This document shows, piece after piece, positions 38,271 through 47,277 of a stretch of DNA of 64,000 bases. Source of the stretch: Bradyrhizobium sp. SZCCT0153 (lineage in GTDB: Bacteria; Pseudomonadota; Alphaproteobacteria; Rhizobiales; Xanthobacteraceae); NCBI RefSeq assembly GCF_018129995.1, contig NZ_JAFCKS010000003.1, positions 310,001-374,000 on the forward strand, in the 5' to 3' direction. The position numbers were made by a program, and so were the translations under genes. Position 1 is the first letter of the stretch. The number at the start of each line of letters is the position of its first letter. The notes under the pieces are model-generated. The model made no database searches. It saw nothing but the letters and a program-made list of their open reading frames with translations, and had not been told where the DNA came from.

Positions 38271-38993
38271 TTACGCCACGCTCTCCAGAAATGCCTCTTC
38301 CGCCGCGTGCACGGCGTCCGGCGTGCCGACATGCATCCAGACACCGTCGAGGCGGAGGCCGAACAGCCGCTCCTGCTCGCCCGCGCGGTCGAACATCTTC
38401 GTCAGCGAGAATTCGCCCTGCGGCGCGTCGGCGAAGATCGAGGGCGACATGATCGCGGCGCCCGCGTAGACGAACGGAACGACCTCTTTTTCCTTGCGCT
38501 TGCGCAAGGCACCGTCGGGCGTCATGCCGTAATCGCCGCGGCCGCTATAGCCGATGCTGGTCGTCGTCGGCGCCATCAAGAGCAGGATGTCCATCCGCGC
38601 AGGATCGAAGTTTTCGGCGAGCCGCGTCAGGTTCGGACGTACGCCGTCGATCCACAGCGTGTCGGAATTGACGTGGAAGAACGGTGCATCCCCGAGCAGC
38701 GGCAACGCCTTGACCACGCCGCCGCCGGTGCCGAGCACCTGATCGCGCTCATCCGAAATGGTGACGCGCGGGTGCTGGCGGGATGCGGTGTGATCGATGA
38801 TCTGGTCCGGCAGATAATGCACGTTGACCACCGCCTCGGTCACGCCGGCCCGGCCGAGCTTGTCGAGCACATGATCGAGCAGCGGCTGGCCGGCCACCGG
38901 CACCATCGGCTTCGGCATCTTGTCCGTCAACGGACGCATGCGCAGCCCGAACCCTGCGGCGAGCACCATGGCTTTGGTCGGTTTGACGGACAT
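38271..38993 (-). CDS. Nucleotidyltransferase, MurU-like (sugar-1-phosphate uridylyltransferase)
   Basis: A 240-residue NTP transferase. Signature LAAGFGLRMRPLTDKMPKPM at residues 11-30 binds the nucleotide, followed by DHVLDKLGRAGV, HVNSDTLWIDG and a Gly-rich TGGGVVKALPLL. In Pseudomonas MurU turns MurNAc-1-phosphate to UDP-MurNAc in a peptidoglycan salvage path that avoids fosfomycin's target; it works with the kinase AmgK. The kinase domain two genes upstream (39554-41068) resembles AmgK, supporting that role. Alternatives are mannose-1-phosphate guanylyltransferase-like enzymes. ATG 38993. Confidence 0.82.
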   Translation of the reverse strand: MSVKPTKAMVLAAGFGLRMRPLTDKMPKPMVPVAGQPLLDHVLDKLGRAGVTEAVVNVHYLPDQIIDHTASRQHPRVTISDERDQVLGTGGGVVKALPLLGDAPFFHVNSDTLWIDGVRPNLTRLAENFDPARMDILLLMAPTTTSIGYSGRGDYGMTPDGALRKRKEKEVVPFVYAGAAIMSPSIFADAPQGEFSLTKMFDRAGEQERLFGLRLDGVWMHVGTPDAVHAAEEAFLESVA

Positions 38994-39117
38994 CCTTCGC
39001 TTTCTCAAGCCTGCTGATTTCGCGTTCGCAGCAATCCTAACACGAGGTTGGACCGACCGCACCGCGTCTTAACCGCCTTAACCAGCTGCGGTGACGGTTG
39101 TACGACGGGTGTTGCCG

Positions 39118-39435
39118 TCACGCCCCGATGGCTGTGGACCGTGCCTTTTTCTTCCTGTCACCGAGCTTGAGGAAATTGACGCCGATCTGGTCGCCATTGA
39201 CCCAAGCCAGTTCGCAACGCCGATACGCAAGTCCGGTGGACGACAGCAGCAGAAAGAATTCCTTCAGATGCAGGCCCTCGACCGAGCCGTCGATGGTCAG
39301 CTTGGCGCCGCTATCGGAAACATCCTCCATGGTGCAGTCGCGCCGCCAGGTGCCGTCGATCCCCATCATCTGGGCCGCGATCCCGCGCTCGAAAACAACC
39401 CGGCTGTTGCCGCGCTGGTCCGTCTTCACCGCCAT
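39118..39435 (-). CDS. PilZ domain-containing protein
   Basis: A 105-residue single-domain PilZ protein. The conserved DVSDSGAKL ((D/N)xSxxG) is present at about 39-47; the usual RxxxR near the start is altered (RGNSRVVFERG). Similar small PilZ proteins in alphaproteobacteria bind c-di-GMP weakly or not at all. It sits between the MurU-like and TsaE-kinase genes but with gaps of 118 to 124 bases, so its expression may be independent. Confidence 0.82.
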   Translation of the reverse strand: MAVKTDQRGNSRVVFERGIAAQMMGIDGTWRRDCTMEDVSDSGAKLTIDGSVEGLHLKEFFLLLSSTGLAYRRCELAWVNGDQIGVNFLKLGDRKKKARSTAIGA

Positions 39436-39553
39436 CTGCCCTGCTCCAGCCCGTAATTACCCGGCTGCCTCGGCGCCAGATTACCGGTGACTTGGCTAAC
39501 AGCCGGTAAATCCGGCCCCGAAGCAGCCTTGGAGCCGCTCTTGCAGCTGCCCG

Positions 39554-41068
39554 CTAGGGCGCCGGCACGTTAGCGAGATACCAGTCGCGCAGGGAGCTAA
39601 GCGCGGGATGCGCCAGCGAGCGTTGGAGATAGGTCCAGATCCGCGGCTGGTGACGCAGATAATGCGGCTTGCCGTCGCGGCGGTTGAGGCGGGCGAAGGT
39701 GCCGAGCAGGCGCGTGTTCCGCTGCGCCGACATGATGGCGTAGAGCTCGGCGAAGCCGGCCGCGTCGAAGCTGGCGTCACCCGCGCGCCGCGCCTTGATG
39801 TAGCGCGACAGCAGCGTCAGCTCGAGGCCTTCCGGCACGTCGATGCGGGCGTCCTGGAGCAGCGACACCACGTCGTAGGATTGCGGTCCGAGCACGGCGT
39901 CCTGGAAATCGATCACGCCGACGCGCTCGATGCCGTTGCGGTCCGCAAGCCAGATCAAATTGGGCGAGTGATAGTCGCGGATGATCCACGTCTTCGGCGC
40001 CGCCAGCGGCTTTCGCAGCAGCTCGCGCCACATCGCGAAAAATTCCGCGCGCTTCGCCTCGCTCAGCGGCGCATCGCGATCGGGCAGGTACCATTCCGGC
40101 ATCAAGCCGATCTCGATCAACAATGCTTCGGTGTCGAAGATTGGAATGGCGTAGGTCTGCCCGTCCAGCGGCAACGTCTCCGGCAGCGTCTTGCCGTGCA
40201 GCGCGGCCAGCACGTCGGCCGCGGCTTCGTAGCGCTCGGCGATCGGGCGCGGCGGATACCCTTCGATCACGCCTTCGCTGCCGAAGTCTTCCGTGATCAG
40301 GAAGCCATGGTCGAGATCGGAATGGTGGATCGCGGGCGCCGAGATTCCCTGCGCGCGCAGGCCTTCGTCGATCGCCACGAACGGTCGGACGTTCTCGGCG
40401 AGATGCACCGCGGCGCTGTAGGATTTTCCGTTGTACATCGCCGCGCCGTCGGGCCGCTGCGGAAAGTTCATGAGAATGACGATCTCGTCGTCACGCAGCA
40501 GCCGCGCATAGGAGCGGGTCGAGGCGTCGCCCGCCATTCGCTTGCGCATCGCATCCATGTAGCCGGATGCATCGAGGAATTCGCGCAGCGCCTGCAGCCG
40601 CGCGACGGCCGCGGCGGCCTTGCCGTAACCGGTGATGTCGGCGGCGCGCGCATTCGAGCCCAGCGCCGGCCGATGCGTCAGTGCGATGTCGATGCGATCC
40701 TGCGGCATCGCCGAGGGCGCGCGCTCCGGCCATTCGATCAGCACGAGCGTGGCGTCCGGGAGCGGCGACAATCCGATCTCCTCGAGCTCGCTCTCGTCCT
40801 CGACGCGGTAGAGGTCGGCATGCATCACCGGGAACGGCGGCAGCTCGTAGCCCTGCACCAGCGTGAAGGTCGGGCTCGGCACCTCCAGCGCCTCGTCGCC
40901 GGCGAGATAGCGGATCAGGCTGCGGGCCGCTGCGGTCTTGCCGGCGCCGAGATCGCCGGTGAGCGTGATGACGTCGCCGGGACCCACCAGCAGCGCGAGG
41001 TCGGCCATCAATTGCGCAGTCGCCGTCTCGTTGTGAAGCGCGACGGAGAATGTGGTTGGCGCAGTCAT
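39554..41068 (-). CDS. tsaE: TsaE - aminoglycoside-phosphotransferase-like sugar kinase fusion
   Basis: A 504-residue fusion. Residues about 1-150 are TsaE, the ATPase of the tRNA t6A37 machinery, with Walker A GDLGAGKT at 38-45, SPTFTLVQGYE and HADLYRVEDESELEEIGL. Residues about 165-504 form an APH/AmgK-like kinase with catalytic loop IIRDYHSPNLIWLADRNG and the DFQDAVLGPQSYDV metal motif. In Pseudomonas AmgK phosphorylates MurNAc and GlcNAc at the anomeric carbon. The fusion occurs in other alphaproteobacteria. ATG overlaps the divL stop by 3 bases, so divL-tsaE is a unit. Confidence 0.9.
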   Translation of the reverse strand: MTAPTTFSVALHNETATAQLMADLALLVGPGDVITLTGDLGAGKTAAARSLIRYLAGDEALEVPSPTFTLVQGYELPPFPVMHADLYRVEDESELEEIGLSPLPDATLVLIEWPERAPSAMPQDRIDIALTHRPALGSNARAADITGYGKAAAAVARLQALREFLDASGYMDAMRKRMAGDASTRSYARLLRDDEIVILMNFPQRPDGAAMYNGKSYSAAVHLAENVRPFVAIDEGLRAQGISAPAIHHSDLDHGFLITEDFGSEGVIEGYPPRPIAERYEAAADVLAALHGKTLPETLPLDGQTYAIPIFDTEALLIEIGLMPEWYLPDRDAPLSEAKRAEFFAMWRELLRKPLAAPKTWIIRDYHSPNLIWLADRNGIERVGVIDFQDAVLGPQSYDVVSLLQDARIDVPEGLELTLLSRYIKARRAGDASFDAAGFAELYAIMSAQRNTRLLGTFARLNRRDGKPHYLRHQPRIWTYLQRSLAHPALSSLRDWYLANVPAP

Positions 41069-43572
41069 TCGGCGGCGTCGCGATGCGCCGCCTGGTCGGT
41101 CGGGAAGTCGCAGATCACGACCGTGCCGCGGCCGACGATCGAATCCACCCGCACCTTGCCGCCATGCAGCTCGACGAAGGAGCGCACCAGCGACAGGCCG
41201 AGCCCGGCGCCGCGGTGACGCGAGCCCTGCGAGCGGCTTTCGAACCAGTTGAACACCTTGTCCTTCATGTCGGCAGGAATTCCAGGCCCGGAATCTGTCA
41301 CAGTGAAGACCACGCTGTGTTCGGTGCGGCGGGCGCTGATGCCGACGGTGGAATCCTGTGGAGAAAACCCGACGGCGTTGGCGAGAAGGTTATAGAGCAC
41401 CTGCACCACGCGCTTCTCGTCGCCGATGAAGCTGCCGATATCGGGCGCAATCTCGACCTTGAGGCGGATGCGGTCGGTGGCGAGCCGGTCCTGGATGCCC
41501 TCGGCGGCGAGCTCGATGGTCTTGCTGACGTCGACCGGGCCGAGTTCCAGCTTCATGGCGCCGGCGTCGATGGTGGCGAGATCCAGGATGTTGTTGGTCA
41601 GCGCCAGCAGCGCGTTGGTCGATTTGGTGACGTAGTCGAGATATTCGGCCTGTTTCGGCGTCAGCGGCCCGGTCGAGGGATCGCTGAGGAAATGCGCAAA
41701 GCCGATGATGGTGGTGAGCGGCGAGCGCAGCTCGTAGGAGACGTGGTGGACGAAATCCACCTTCATCTGGTCGGCGGCCTCCAGCGCCTCGTTGCGCTCG
41801 CGCAGCGCGCGCTCGACGTTCTCGGTGTCGGTGATGTCCTGGAACGTCAGCATGGTGGCGCCGTCATGCAGCGGCCGGATCATGCCGTCGAGCACGCTGC
41901 CGTCCTTGCGCTCGAGCTTCAGCGGCACGTCGGCGCGGCTCTCGATCGAGGTGACGGCCTCGCGGATCTGCCGCCAGACCACGGGATCGTCGAACAGCTG
42001 ATGGCACCAGCCCTCGACCGTCTGGATGTGCGGCTCGTCGCGCATGGCGTCGCTGGACAGCTTCCACATCCGGACGAAGGCCGGGTTGAACAGCTGGGCC
42101 TTGCCGTTGCTGCCGAACACGGCGACGCCCTCGGCGAGGCTGTCGAGCGTCTCGCGCTGGACCCGGATCATGCCGTCGAAGCGGCGGGCAAGCTCCAGGC
42201 TCTCGGTGACGTCGTCGAACAGATAGGTGACGCCGCCTTCCGGATTGGGCGTGGTGACGACGGAGAGCGCGCGGCCGTCGGGCAGGTACCAGGTGTCCTT
42301 GGCGGTCTCGACCGCGCGATAGGCCTCATGCAGCTTGGCCTTCCAGGCGCGGAAGTCCGGCTGCTCCGGCAGTTTCCGCGCGGCGCGGAGCTTGTCGAGG
42401 ACGCTGGAATCGTCGGGGTTTGCGTCGAGGAAGGTGCGGTCGAGGTCCCACAGCCGCCGGTAGGAATCATTGTAGAAGGCGAGCCGCCGCTGACCGTCGA
42501 ACACGGCAACGCCGGAGGAGAGCTGGTCGAGCGTGCGCCGATGCGCCTCCGCCATCCGCACCAGCGCCGTACTCAGCCCATTCGCCTCGCTGGCATCGAT
42601 GGCAACGCCGACATTGCCGCTGCCGACATTGACGGCGCGGACGTCATAGATGCGGCGCTCGCCGCCGATCACGATCGGCAGCCGCGAAGTGAAATTGGCC
42701 GCTTCCTTCAGTCCCCGCTCCATCGCGATCCGGTCGGCGCTGTCGAGCAGTTCGAGCTTGCGCTCCTGGGCATCGGTGATGCTGGCCGCCTCGGTCGCAC
42801 GGACATAGGCGGGGTTGGCGTAAGCCAGCGCGCCGTTCTCGCCCTTGGCCCAGATCGGCCAGGGTGCGGCAGCGGCGAAGCCGCGCAGCATCTCGGTCTC
42901 GTCGGAGAGCGCCTTGTAGCGAAGATTGGTCTCGGCCAGATCGCGGCGGACCCCTGAGAGTTCGCGAATCCTGACGATGGCCTGGCCGCCGATGGCGCGG
43001 CCAATGGCCTCGAGCGTATGGCCATGCGCGGTGGTCAGCGTCAGCTGGAACCCGTCACCGCGGTCGCGCAGCGCATCGACTGCGTGATCCATCTGGAGCG
43101 CGGGTTCCGGCGGCAGCCAGGTTCCAAACGCGAGCACGCGCTGCGGAGAGGAGTCGCGCGGCAGCACCAGGGAGATATCGCCGGAAACCTGCGCGCGATT
43201 GTTGCCCGCCGGCCAGGAGATCAGGATCTGCGGCTCGGCGAACAGCAGCGCGCCGAAGCGGTCGGCCTGGAGCTGGAGTTCCCCGATCCGCGCGCGCAGC
43301 TGCGCCTCGTTCTTCGCCGTACGCACGCGCGTGCGCATCAGGAGGATCGCGGCCACAACCGAAAAGCCGAGCAAGGCCAGCGCGGTGGCCAGCACCGCGA
43401 GTTCCTGCCGGTTGAAATCCAGCATCATTGAGAGTGTGTCGACGAGGTCGGCGGCTTCAGCCGGTCCAGCCGGCAGCAGCGCCGCAAGAGCGCTCCCCAC
43501 AAGCCCGTCGCGCACGAGCGATGTGCACGACAGCAGCGTCCGACGCATCGACACGATCACGCCTGACATCAT
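41065..43572 (-). CDS. divL: DivL-like PAS sensor (pseudo) histidine kinase
   Basis: An 835-residue membrane protein. Residues about 56-80 form a transmembrane helix, then several PAS domains (WPIWAKGENGALAYANPAY, SGVAVFDGQRRLAFYN, LFDDVTESLELARRFDGM, EGVAVFGSNGKAQLFNPAF). The H-box reads VHHVSYELRSPLTT, so Tyr613 replaces the phospho-accepting His. This is the hallmark of DivL, which in Caulobacter controls CckA-CtrA phosphorylation and cell polarity. N, G1 and G2 boxes follow (NLLANAVGF, DSGPGIPADM, GAGLGLSLVRSF). The adjacent tsaE gene also fits. ATG 43572 is chosen; the frame is open to 43626. Confidence 0.85.
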   Translation of the reverse strand: MMSGVIVSMRRTLLSCTSLVRDGLVGSALAALLPAGPAEAADLVDTLSMMLDFNRQELAVLATALALLGFSVVAAILLMRTRVRTAKNEAQLRARIGELQLQADRFGALLFAEPQILISWPAGNNRAQVSGDISLVLPRDSSPQRVLAFGTWLPPEPALQMDHAVDALRDRGDGFQLTLTTAHGHTLEAIGRAIGGQAIVRIRELSGVRRDLAETNLRYKALSDETEMLRGFAAAAPWPIWAKGENGALAYANPAYVRATEAASITDAQERKLELLDSADRIAMERGLKEAANFTSRLPIVIGGERRIYDVRAVNVGSGNVGVAIDASEANGLSTALVRMAEAHRRTLDQLSSGVAVFDGQRRLAFYNDSYRRLWDLDRTFLDANPDDSSVLDKLRAARKLPEQPDFRAWKAKLHEAYRAVETAKDTWYLPDGRALSVVTTPNPEGGVTYLFDDVTESLELARRFDGMIRVQRETLDSLAEGVAVFGSNGKAQLFNPAFVRMWKLSSDAMRDEPHIQTVEGWCHQLFDDPVVWRQIREAVTSIESRADVPLKLERKDGSVLDGMIRPLHDGATMLTFQDITDTENVERALRERNEALEAADQMKVDFVHHVSYELRSPLTTIIGFAHFLSDPSTGPLTPKQAEYLDYVTKSTNALLALTNNILDLATIDAGAMKLELGPVDVSKTIELAAEGIQDRLATDRIRLKVEIAPDIGSFIGDEKRVVQVLYNLLANAVGFSPQDSTVGISARRTEHSVVFTVTDSGPGIPADMKDKVFNWFESRSQGSRHRGAGLGLSLVRSFVELHGGKVRVDSIVGRGTVVICDFPTDQAAHRDAAE

Positions 43573-43760
43573 TGCCCCAAGATCGCACAGATTTGCGCGC
43601 GACGACCCCCGTCGCGCGCGAATCAAACGACAATACCCTCACCGTGACTCGGCCGGTAAGAGTCCAGATCGTGAACGCAAAGGGCGCCCCAAAAAAATGC
43701 AGGGCACAGCGTTCCAGTTCGCGTCGTTCTTCGGGATGATTCGGCCGGGATTGGCGCGCG

Positions 43761-44219
43761 TTAGCGACCGGTCGAGCCGAAGCCGCCGGCGCCGCGGTCG
43801 GTTGCCGACAATTCGGCCACTGGAACCAGCGCGGCCTGCACCATGGTCGCGATCACCATCTGCGCGATGCGCTCGCCGCGCTGGATCACGAAGGGGGCCT
43901 GGCCGTGGTTGATCAGGATCACCTTGACCTCGCCGCGATAGTCCGCGTCGATCGTGCCCGGCGAGTTCAGCACGGTGACGCCATGCTTGGCTGCAAGCCC
44001 GGAACGCGGCCGCACCTGCGCCTCGTGCCCGGGCGGCAATGCGATCGCAAGCCCCGTTGGTACCAGCGCGTATTGGCCGGGCGCGAGCGTCAGTGGCTCG
44101 GTGTCCGGAACCGCTGCCATCAGGTCGAGACCGGCGGCGTCGCTGGTCTGATAGGCCGGCAGCGGGAGGCCTTCGGCATGCGGCAGGCGTTGCAGTTCGA
44201 CGGTGACTCTCGTGCTCAA
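43761..44219 (-). CDS. dut: Deoxyuridine 5'-triphosphate nucleotidohydrolase (dUTPase)
   Basis: A 152-residue trimeric dUTPase. Motifs in order: DAAGLDLMA (I), [11 protein letters not shown] (II), [17 protein letters not shown] (III), RIAQMVIA (IV), and the P-loop-like [12 protein letters not shown] (V) at the end. TTG start overlapping the coaBC stop (TTGA); I see no ATG upstream in frame. coaBC-dut is a widely shared gene order. Confidence 0.95.
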   Translation of the reverse strand: MSTRVTVELQRLPHAEGLPLPAYQTSDAAGLDLMAAVPDTEPLTLAPGQYALVPTGLAIALPPGHEAQVRPRSGLAAKHGVTVLNSPGTIDADYRGEVKVILINHGQAPFVIQRGERIAQMVIATMVQAALVPVAELSATDRGAGGFGSTGR

Positions 44220-45646
44220 GATGCCGGCTCCCGGGATTTGTCGGCCACGCTTTTTGCGATACGCGCGACCAGCTCGATGGCGACCTGTTCCTTGGTCATC
44301 ACCGGCCAGGAATCAACCGCGATCTCGCTGGCCCCGCGACTTATGAGGTGCACCGTGTTGCGGTCGCCGCCCATCACGCCGGTCGCCGGCGAGACGTCGT
44401 TGGCGACGATCCAGTCGCAGCCCTTGCGGGCAAGCTTGGACTTGGCGTTGTCGATGAGGTGCTCGGTCTCGGCGGCAAAGCCGATCACCAGCGGCGGACG
44501 CCTGTCGGCCAGCCTGGAGATCGTGGCGAGGATATCGGGGTTCTCGACCAGCTGAAGCGGCGGCATGCCGGCCGAGCTCTTCTTCAGCTTCTGCTCGCCT
44601 TCATTGGCGACGCGCCAGTCGGCGACCGCCGCGGCGAAGATCGCGATGTCGGCGGGAAGCGCGGCCTGCACCTGCTCCAGCATCTGCCGCGCCGATTCAA
44701 CACGCTTGACCGTCACGCCCTGGGGATCGCCGAGATCGACCGGGCCACTGACCAAAATCACCTCGGCGCCCGCGGCTTGTGCGGCGGCGGCAATGGCAAA
44801 GCCCTGTTTGCCGGAGGAGCGGTTGGCGATATAGCGCACCGGGTCGATCGGCTCGTGAGTTGGACCTGCCGTGATCAGCACGCGCTTGCCGGCGAGCGGG
44901 CGCGGTACCGGCGGCCGCAGCAGGCGCTCTGCGGCGGTGGCGATCTCGATCGCCTCCGACATGCGGCCGACGCCCGCCTCGCCCGCTTCGGCCATCTCGC
45001 CGGAATTCGGGCCGATCAGCACCACACCGTCACGCTGAAGCTGCCCGATGTTGCGGCGGGTCGCCGCATTGTTCCACATCAGCGGATTCATCGCTGGTGC
45101 CAGCAGGATCTTTCGGTTGGTCGCGAGCAGGATGGCGCTGGCGAGATCGTCGGCATGGCCGCCTGCCATCTTCGCGAGGAGGTCGGCAGTCGCAGGCGCG
45201 ACGACAACCAGATCGCACTCGCGCGCGAGACGGATATGGCCGGCGTCGAATTCGCTCTGGGGATCGAACAGGTCAGTGTAGACGCGCTCATGCGAGAGCG
45301 CACTCACGGCCAGCGGGGTGACGAATTGCTGCGCCGCCTTGGTCAGCACGCAGCGCACCTCGATGCGGCGTTCCTTGAGGCGGCGGATCAGGTCGAGGGA
45401 TTTGTAGGCCGCGATCCCGCCGCCGATGATCAGGGTGACGCTGGCCTCCGGAACGGAGGCGGCGCGCTGGGGGGTGGGAACGGCGGAAGGAATCGCAAAC
45501 GGTGTCAGCGGCTCCTCGCGGCCCTCGACCAGTTCGCCCAGGATGATCCGGACCTCTTCCTCGACCGACCGACGGTTCTTGGCCGATCGCAAGCGGAGAT
45601 AGGTTTTGACACCCTCGTCAAGCTTGCGGATGGTCAGGCTTGCCAT
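44216..45646 (-). CDS. coaBC: CoaBC with N-terminal FitA-like ribbon-helix-helix domain
   Basis: A 476-residue protein, about 75 longer than usual CoaBC. Residues 1-45 ([20 protein letters not shown], then [12 protein letters not shown]) read as a FitA/Arc-type RHH DNA-binding domain, joined by a Pro/Ala linker (46-70). CoaC follows ([21 protein letters not shown] with the catalytic His, [10 protein letters not shown]), then CoaB ([35 protein letters not shown]). It makes 4'-phosphopantetheine from phosphopantothenate and Cys. The flap reads [14 protein letters not shown], without the expected Cys. Start ATG 45646; GGAGG upstream. Two palindromes precede it. Lies between ubiB and dut. Confidence 0.93.
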   Translation of the reverse strand: MASLTIRKLDEGVKTYLRLRSAKNRRSVEEEVRIILGELVEGREEPLTPFAIPSAVPTPQRAASVPEASVTLIIGGGIAAYKSLDLIRRLKERRIEVRCVLTKAAQQFVTPLAVSALSHERVYTDLFDPQSEFDAGHIRLARECDLVVVAPATADLLAKMAGGHADDLASAILLATNRKILLAPAMNPLMWNNAATRRNIGQLQRDGVVLIGPNSGEMAEAGEAGVGRMSEAIEIATAAERLLRPPVPRPLAGKRVLITAGPTHEPIDPVRYIANRSSGKQGFAIAAAAQAAGAEVILVSGPVDLGDPQGVTVKRVESARQMLEQVQAALPADIAIFAAAVADWRVANEGEQKLKKSSAGMPPLQLVENPDILATISRLADRRPPLVIGFAAETEHLIDNAKSKLARKGCDWIVANDVSPATGVMGGDRNTVHLISRGASEIAVDSWPVMTKEQVAIELVARIAKSVADKSREPAS

Positions 45647-45665
45647 GGCGCCCTCCAGCACGGAA

Positions 45666-45706
45666 TGATAGCGATGCTATCACTCCAATGATTGCAGTGC
45701 AATCAT
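45666..45706 (-). promoter_or_regulatory. Tandem operator palindromes upstream of coaBC
   Basis: TGATAGC-GAT-GCTATCA (45666-45682) and ATGATTGC-AGT-GCAATCAT (45688-45706), both perfect, centres 23 bases apart. They share TGATWGC-N3-GCWATCA. They begin 20 bases upstream of the coaBC start and run into the end of ubiB. TGATAGC is also, as I recall, the half-site of the gonococcal FitAB operator. Suits an RHH repressor; a possible promoter lies between and over them. Confidence 0.65.
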
Positions 45707-47277
45707 AGATTCCGGACGGCGATCAGGATGCCGATGAAGGTCGCTGCGATGATCCAGAGTGCCACGGTGCGCCAGCGGTTCTTGCGGCCCTCGCTGCGGC
45801 CCATCGCGGCGATGCTCTCCGGCGACAGCCGGATGCCCTCCCGCGTCATGGTCTCGAGCTGTTCGAGCACCACGACGGAGCGTTGTGCGATGTCGGGAAG
45901 CCGCATCAGCACGCGGGCGAGGTCGCCGGTACCGGACAGTGCGCCCTGGACCCGGCCGATCGGTCCGAGATTGCGTTCGATCCACTCGCGCACCACGGGG
46001 TCGGCGACCTTCCAGATGTCGAGCCTGGGGTCGAAGGCGCGCGCCACGCCCTCGACCACCACCATGGTCTTCTGCAGCAGGATCAGCTCGGGCCGCGTCG
46101 TCATGTCGAACAGGCCGGTAACCTCGAGCAGCAGCGTGAGCAGCCGCGCCATCGAGATTTCCTCGGCGGTGCGGTTGTGGATCGGTTCGCCAATGGCGCG
46201 GATGGCTTGCGCGAAATTCTCGACCGAGTGATGCGCGGGGACATAACCCGCTTCGAAATGAACTTCCGCGACGCGGCGATAGTCGCGGGTGATGAAGCCG
46301 AGCAGGATTTCCGCGAGGAAGCGCCGCTCCTTCATGCCGAGCCGGCCCATGATGCCGAAATCGACCGCAACGAGACGGCCGGCGTCATCGAGGAACAGAT
46401 TGCCCGGATGCATGTCGGCATGGAAGAAGCCGTCGCGCAGCGCGTGACGCAGAAAACTCTGGATCACCTTGCGGCCGAGATCGGGCAGGTCGACCTGCGC
46501 GTCTTCGAGACGCTTGTGATCGTTCAGCGCGATGCCGTCGATCCACTCCATCGTCAGAACGTTGTGCGTGGTACGGTCCCAGTCGACGGTCGGCACGCGA
46601 AAATCGGGATCGTCGCGCGTGTTCTCCGCCATCTCCGACAGCGCTGCCGCCTCGAGCCGCAGGTCCATCTCCATCGCGACCGAGCGCGACATGGTATTGA
46701 TGACCTCGATCAGCCGCAGCCGTCGCGCCTCGGACGAATAGACTTCGGCCTTGTGCGCGACGAAGAAGAAATCGGAGAGATCGCGGCGGAAGCGCGCGGC
46801 CACATTGGGCCGCAACACCTTGACCGCAACCGACTTGCGCACATCGTCGCGCAGCACGTCGGCGCGGTGGACCTGGGCGATCGAGGCGGCGGCGACCGGC
46901 GGGCCGAAGCTTGCGAACACGTCCTTCAGCGGCCGTTCCAGCGACGTCGCGATCGCGGCCTCGGCTTCTTCCTGCGAAAAAGGCGGCAGGCGATCCTGCA
47001 GGCTTTCGAGGTCGCGCGCCATGATGACGCCGACGACGTCCGGGCGCGTCGCCAGGAATTGTCCGAGCTTGAGATAGGCCGGGCCCATCCGCGTCAGCGC
47101 GCGCGACAGCCTTGGTCCATGTTTGGGCCCGCGCCGTTCGATCAGGCGCGCCAGCTTCAGCGCGAGTTGCCCGGGCGGCGGGACGAGGCTTGGATCGACC
47201 GAGCCGAACACGCCCTCGCGCGCGAACACGAACGCGGCGCGCATCAGGCGCGCAGTGTGGGTGATGGCAGAGATCAC
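45703..47277 (-). CDS. ubiB: 2-polyprenylphenol 6-hydroxylase / ABC1 kinase-like protein UbiB
   Basis: A 524-residue UbiB/ABC1/ADCK protein required for ubiquinone synthesis. The KxGQ motif is in [14 protein letters not shown], then an Ala-rich loop [19 protein letters not shown] and the catalytic [24 protein letters not shown]. Two C-terminal transmembrane helices close it ([17 protein letters not shown]). GTG 47277 overlaps the ubiE stop (TTTGTGA), so ubiE-ubiB are coupled; the long open frame upstream to 47529 is antisense to nothing but lies inside ubiE in another frame. Confidence 0.93.
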   Translation of the reverse strand: MISAITHTARLMRAAFVFAREGVFGSVDPSLVPPPGQLALKLARLIERRGPKHGPRLSRALTRMGPAYLKLGQFLATRPDVVGVIMARDLESLQDRLPPFSQEEAEAAIATSLERPLKDVFASFGPPVAAASIAQVHRADVLRDDVRKSVAVKVLRPNVAARFRRDLSDFFFVAHKAEVYSSEARRLRLIEVINTMSRSVAMEMDLRLEAAALSEMAENTRDDPDFRVPTVDWDRTTHNVLTMEWIDGIALNDHKRLEDAQVDLPDLGRKVIQSFLRHALRDGFFHADMHPGNLFLDDAGRLVAVDFGIMGRLGMKERRFLAEILLGFITRDYRRVAEVHFEAGYVPAHHSVENFAQAIRAIGEPIHNRTAEEISMARLLTLLLEVTGLFDMTTRPELILLQKTMVVVEGVARAFDPRLDIWKVADPVVREWIERNLGPIGRVQGALSGTGDLARVLMRLPDIAQRSVVVLEQLETMTREGIRLSPESIAAMGRSEGRKNRWRTVALWIIAATFIGILIAVRNL

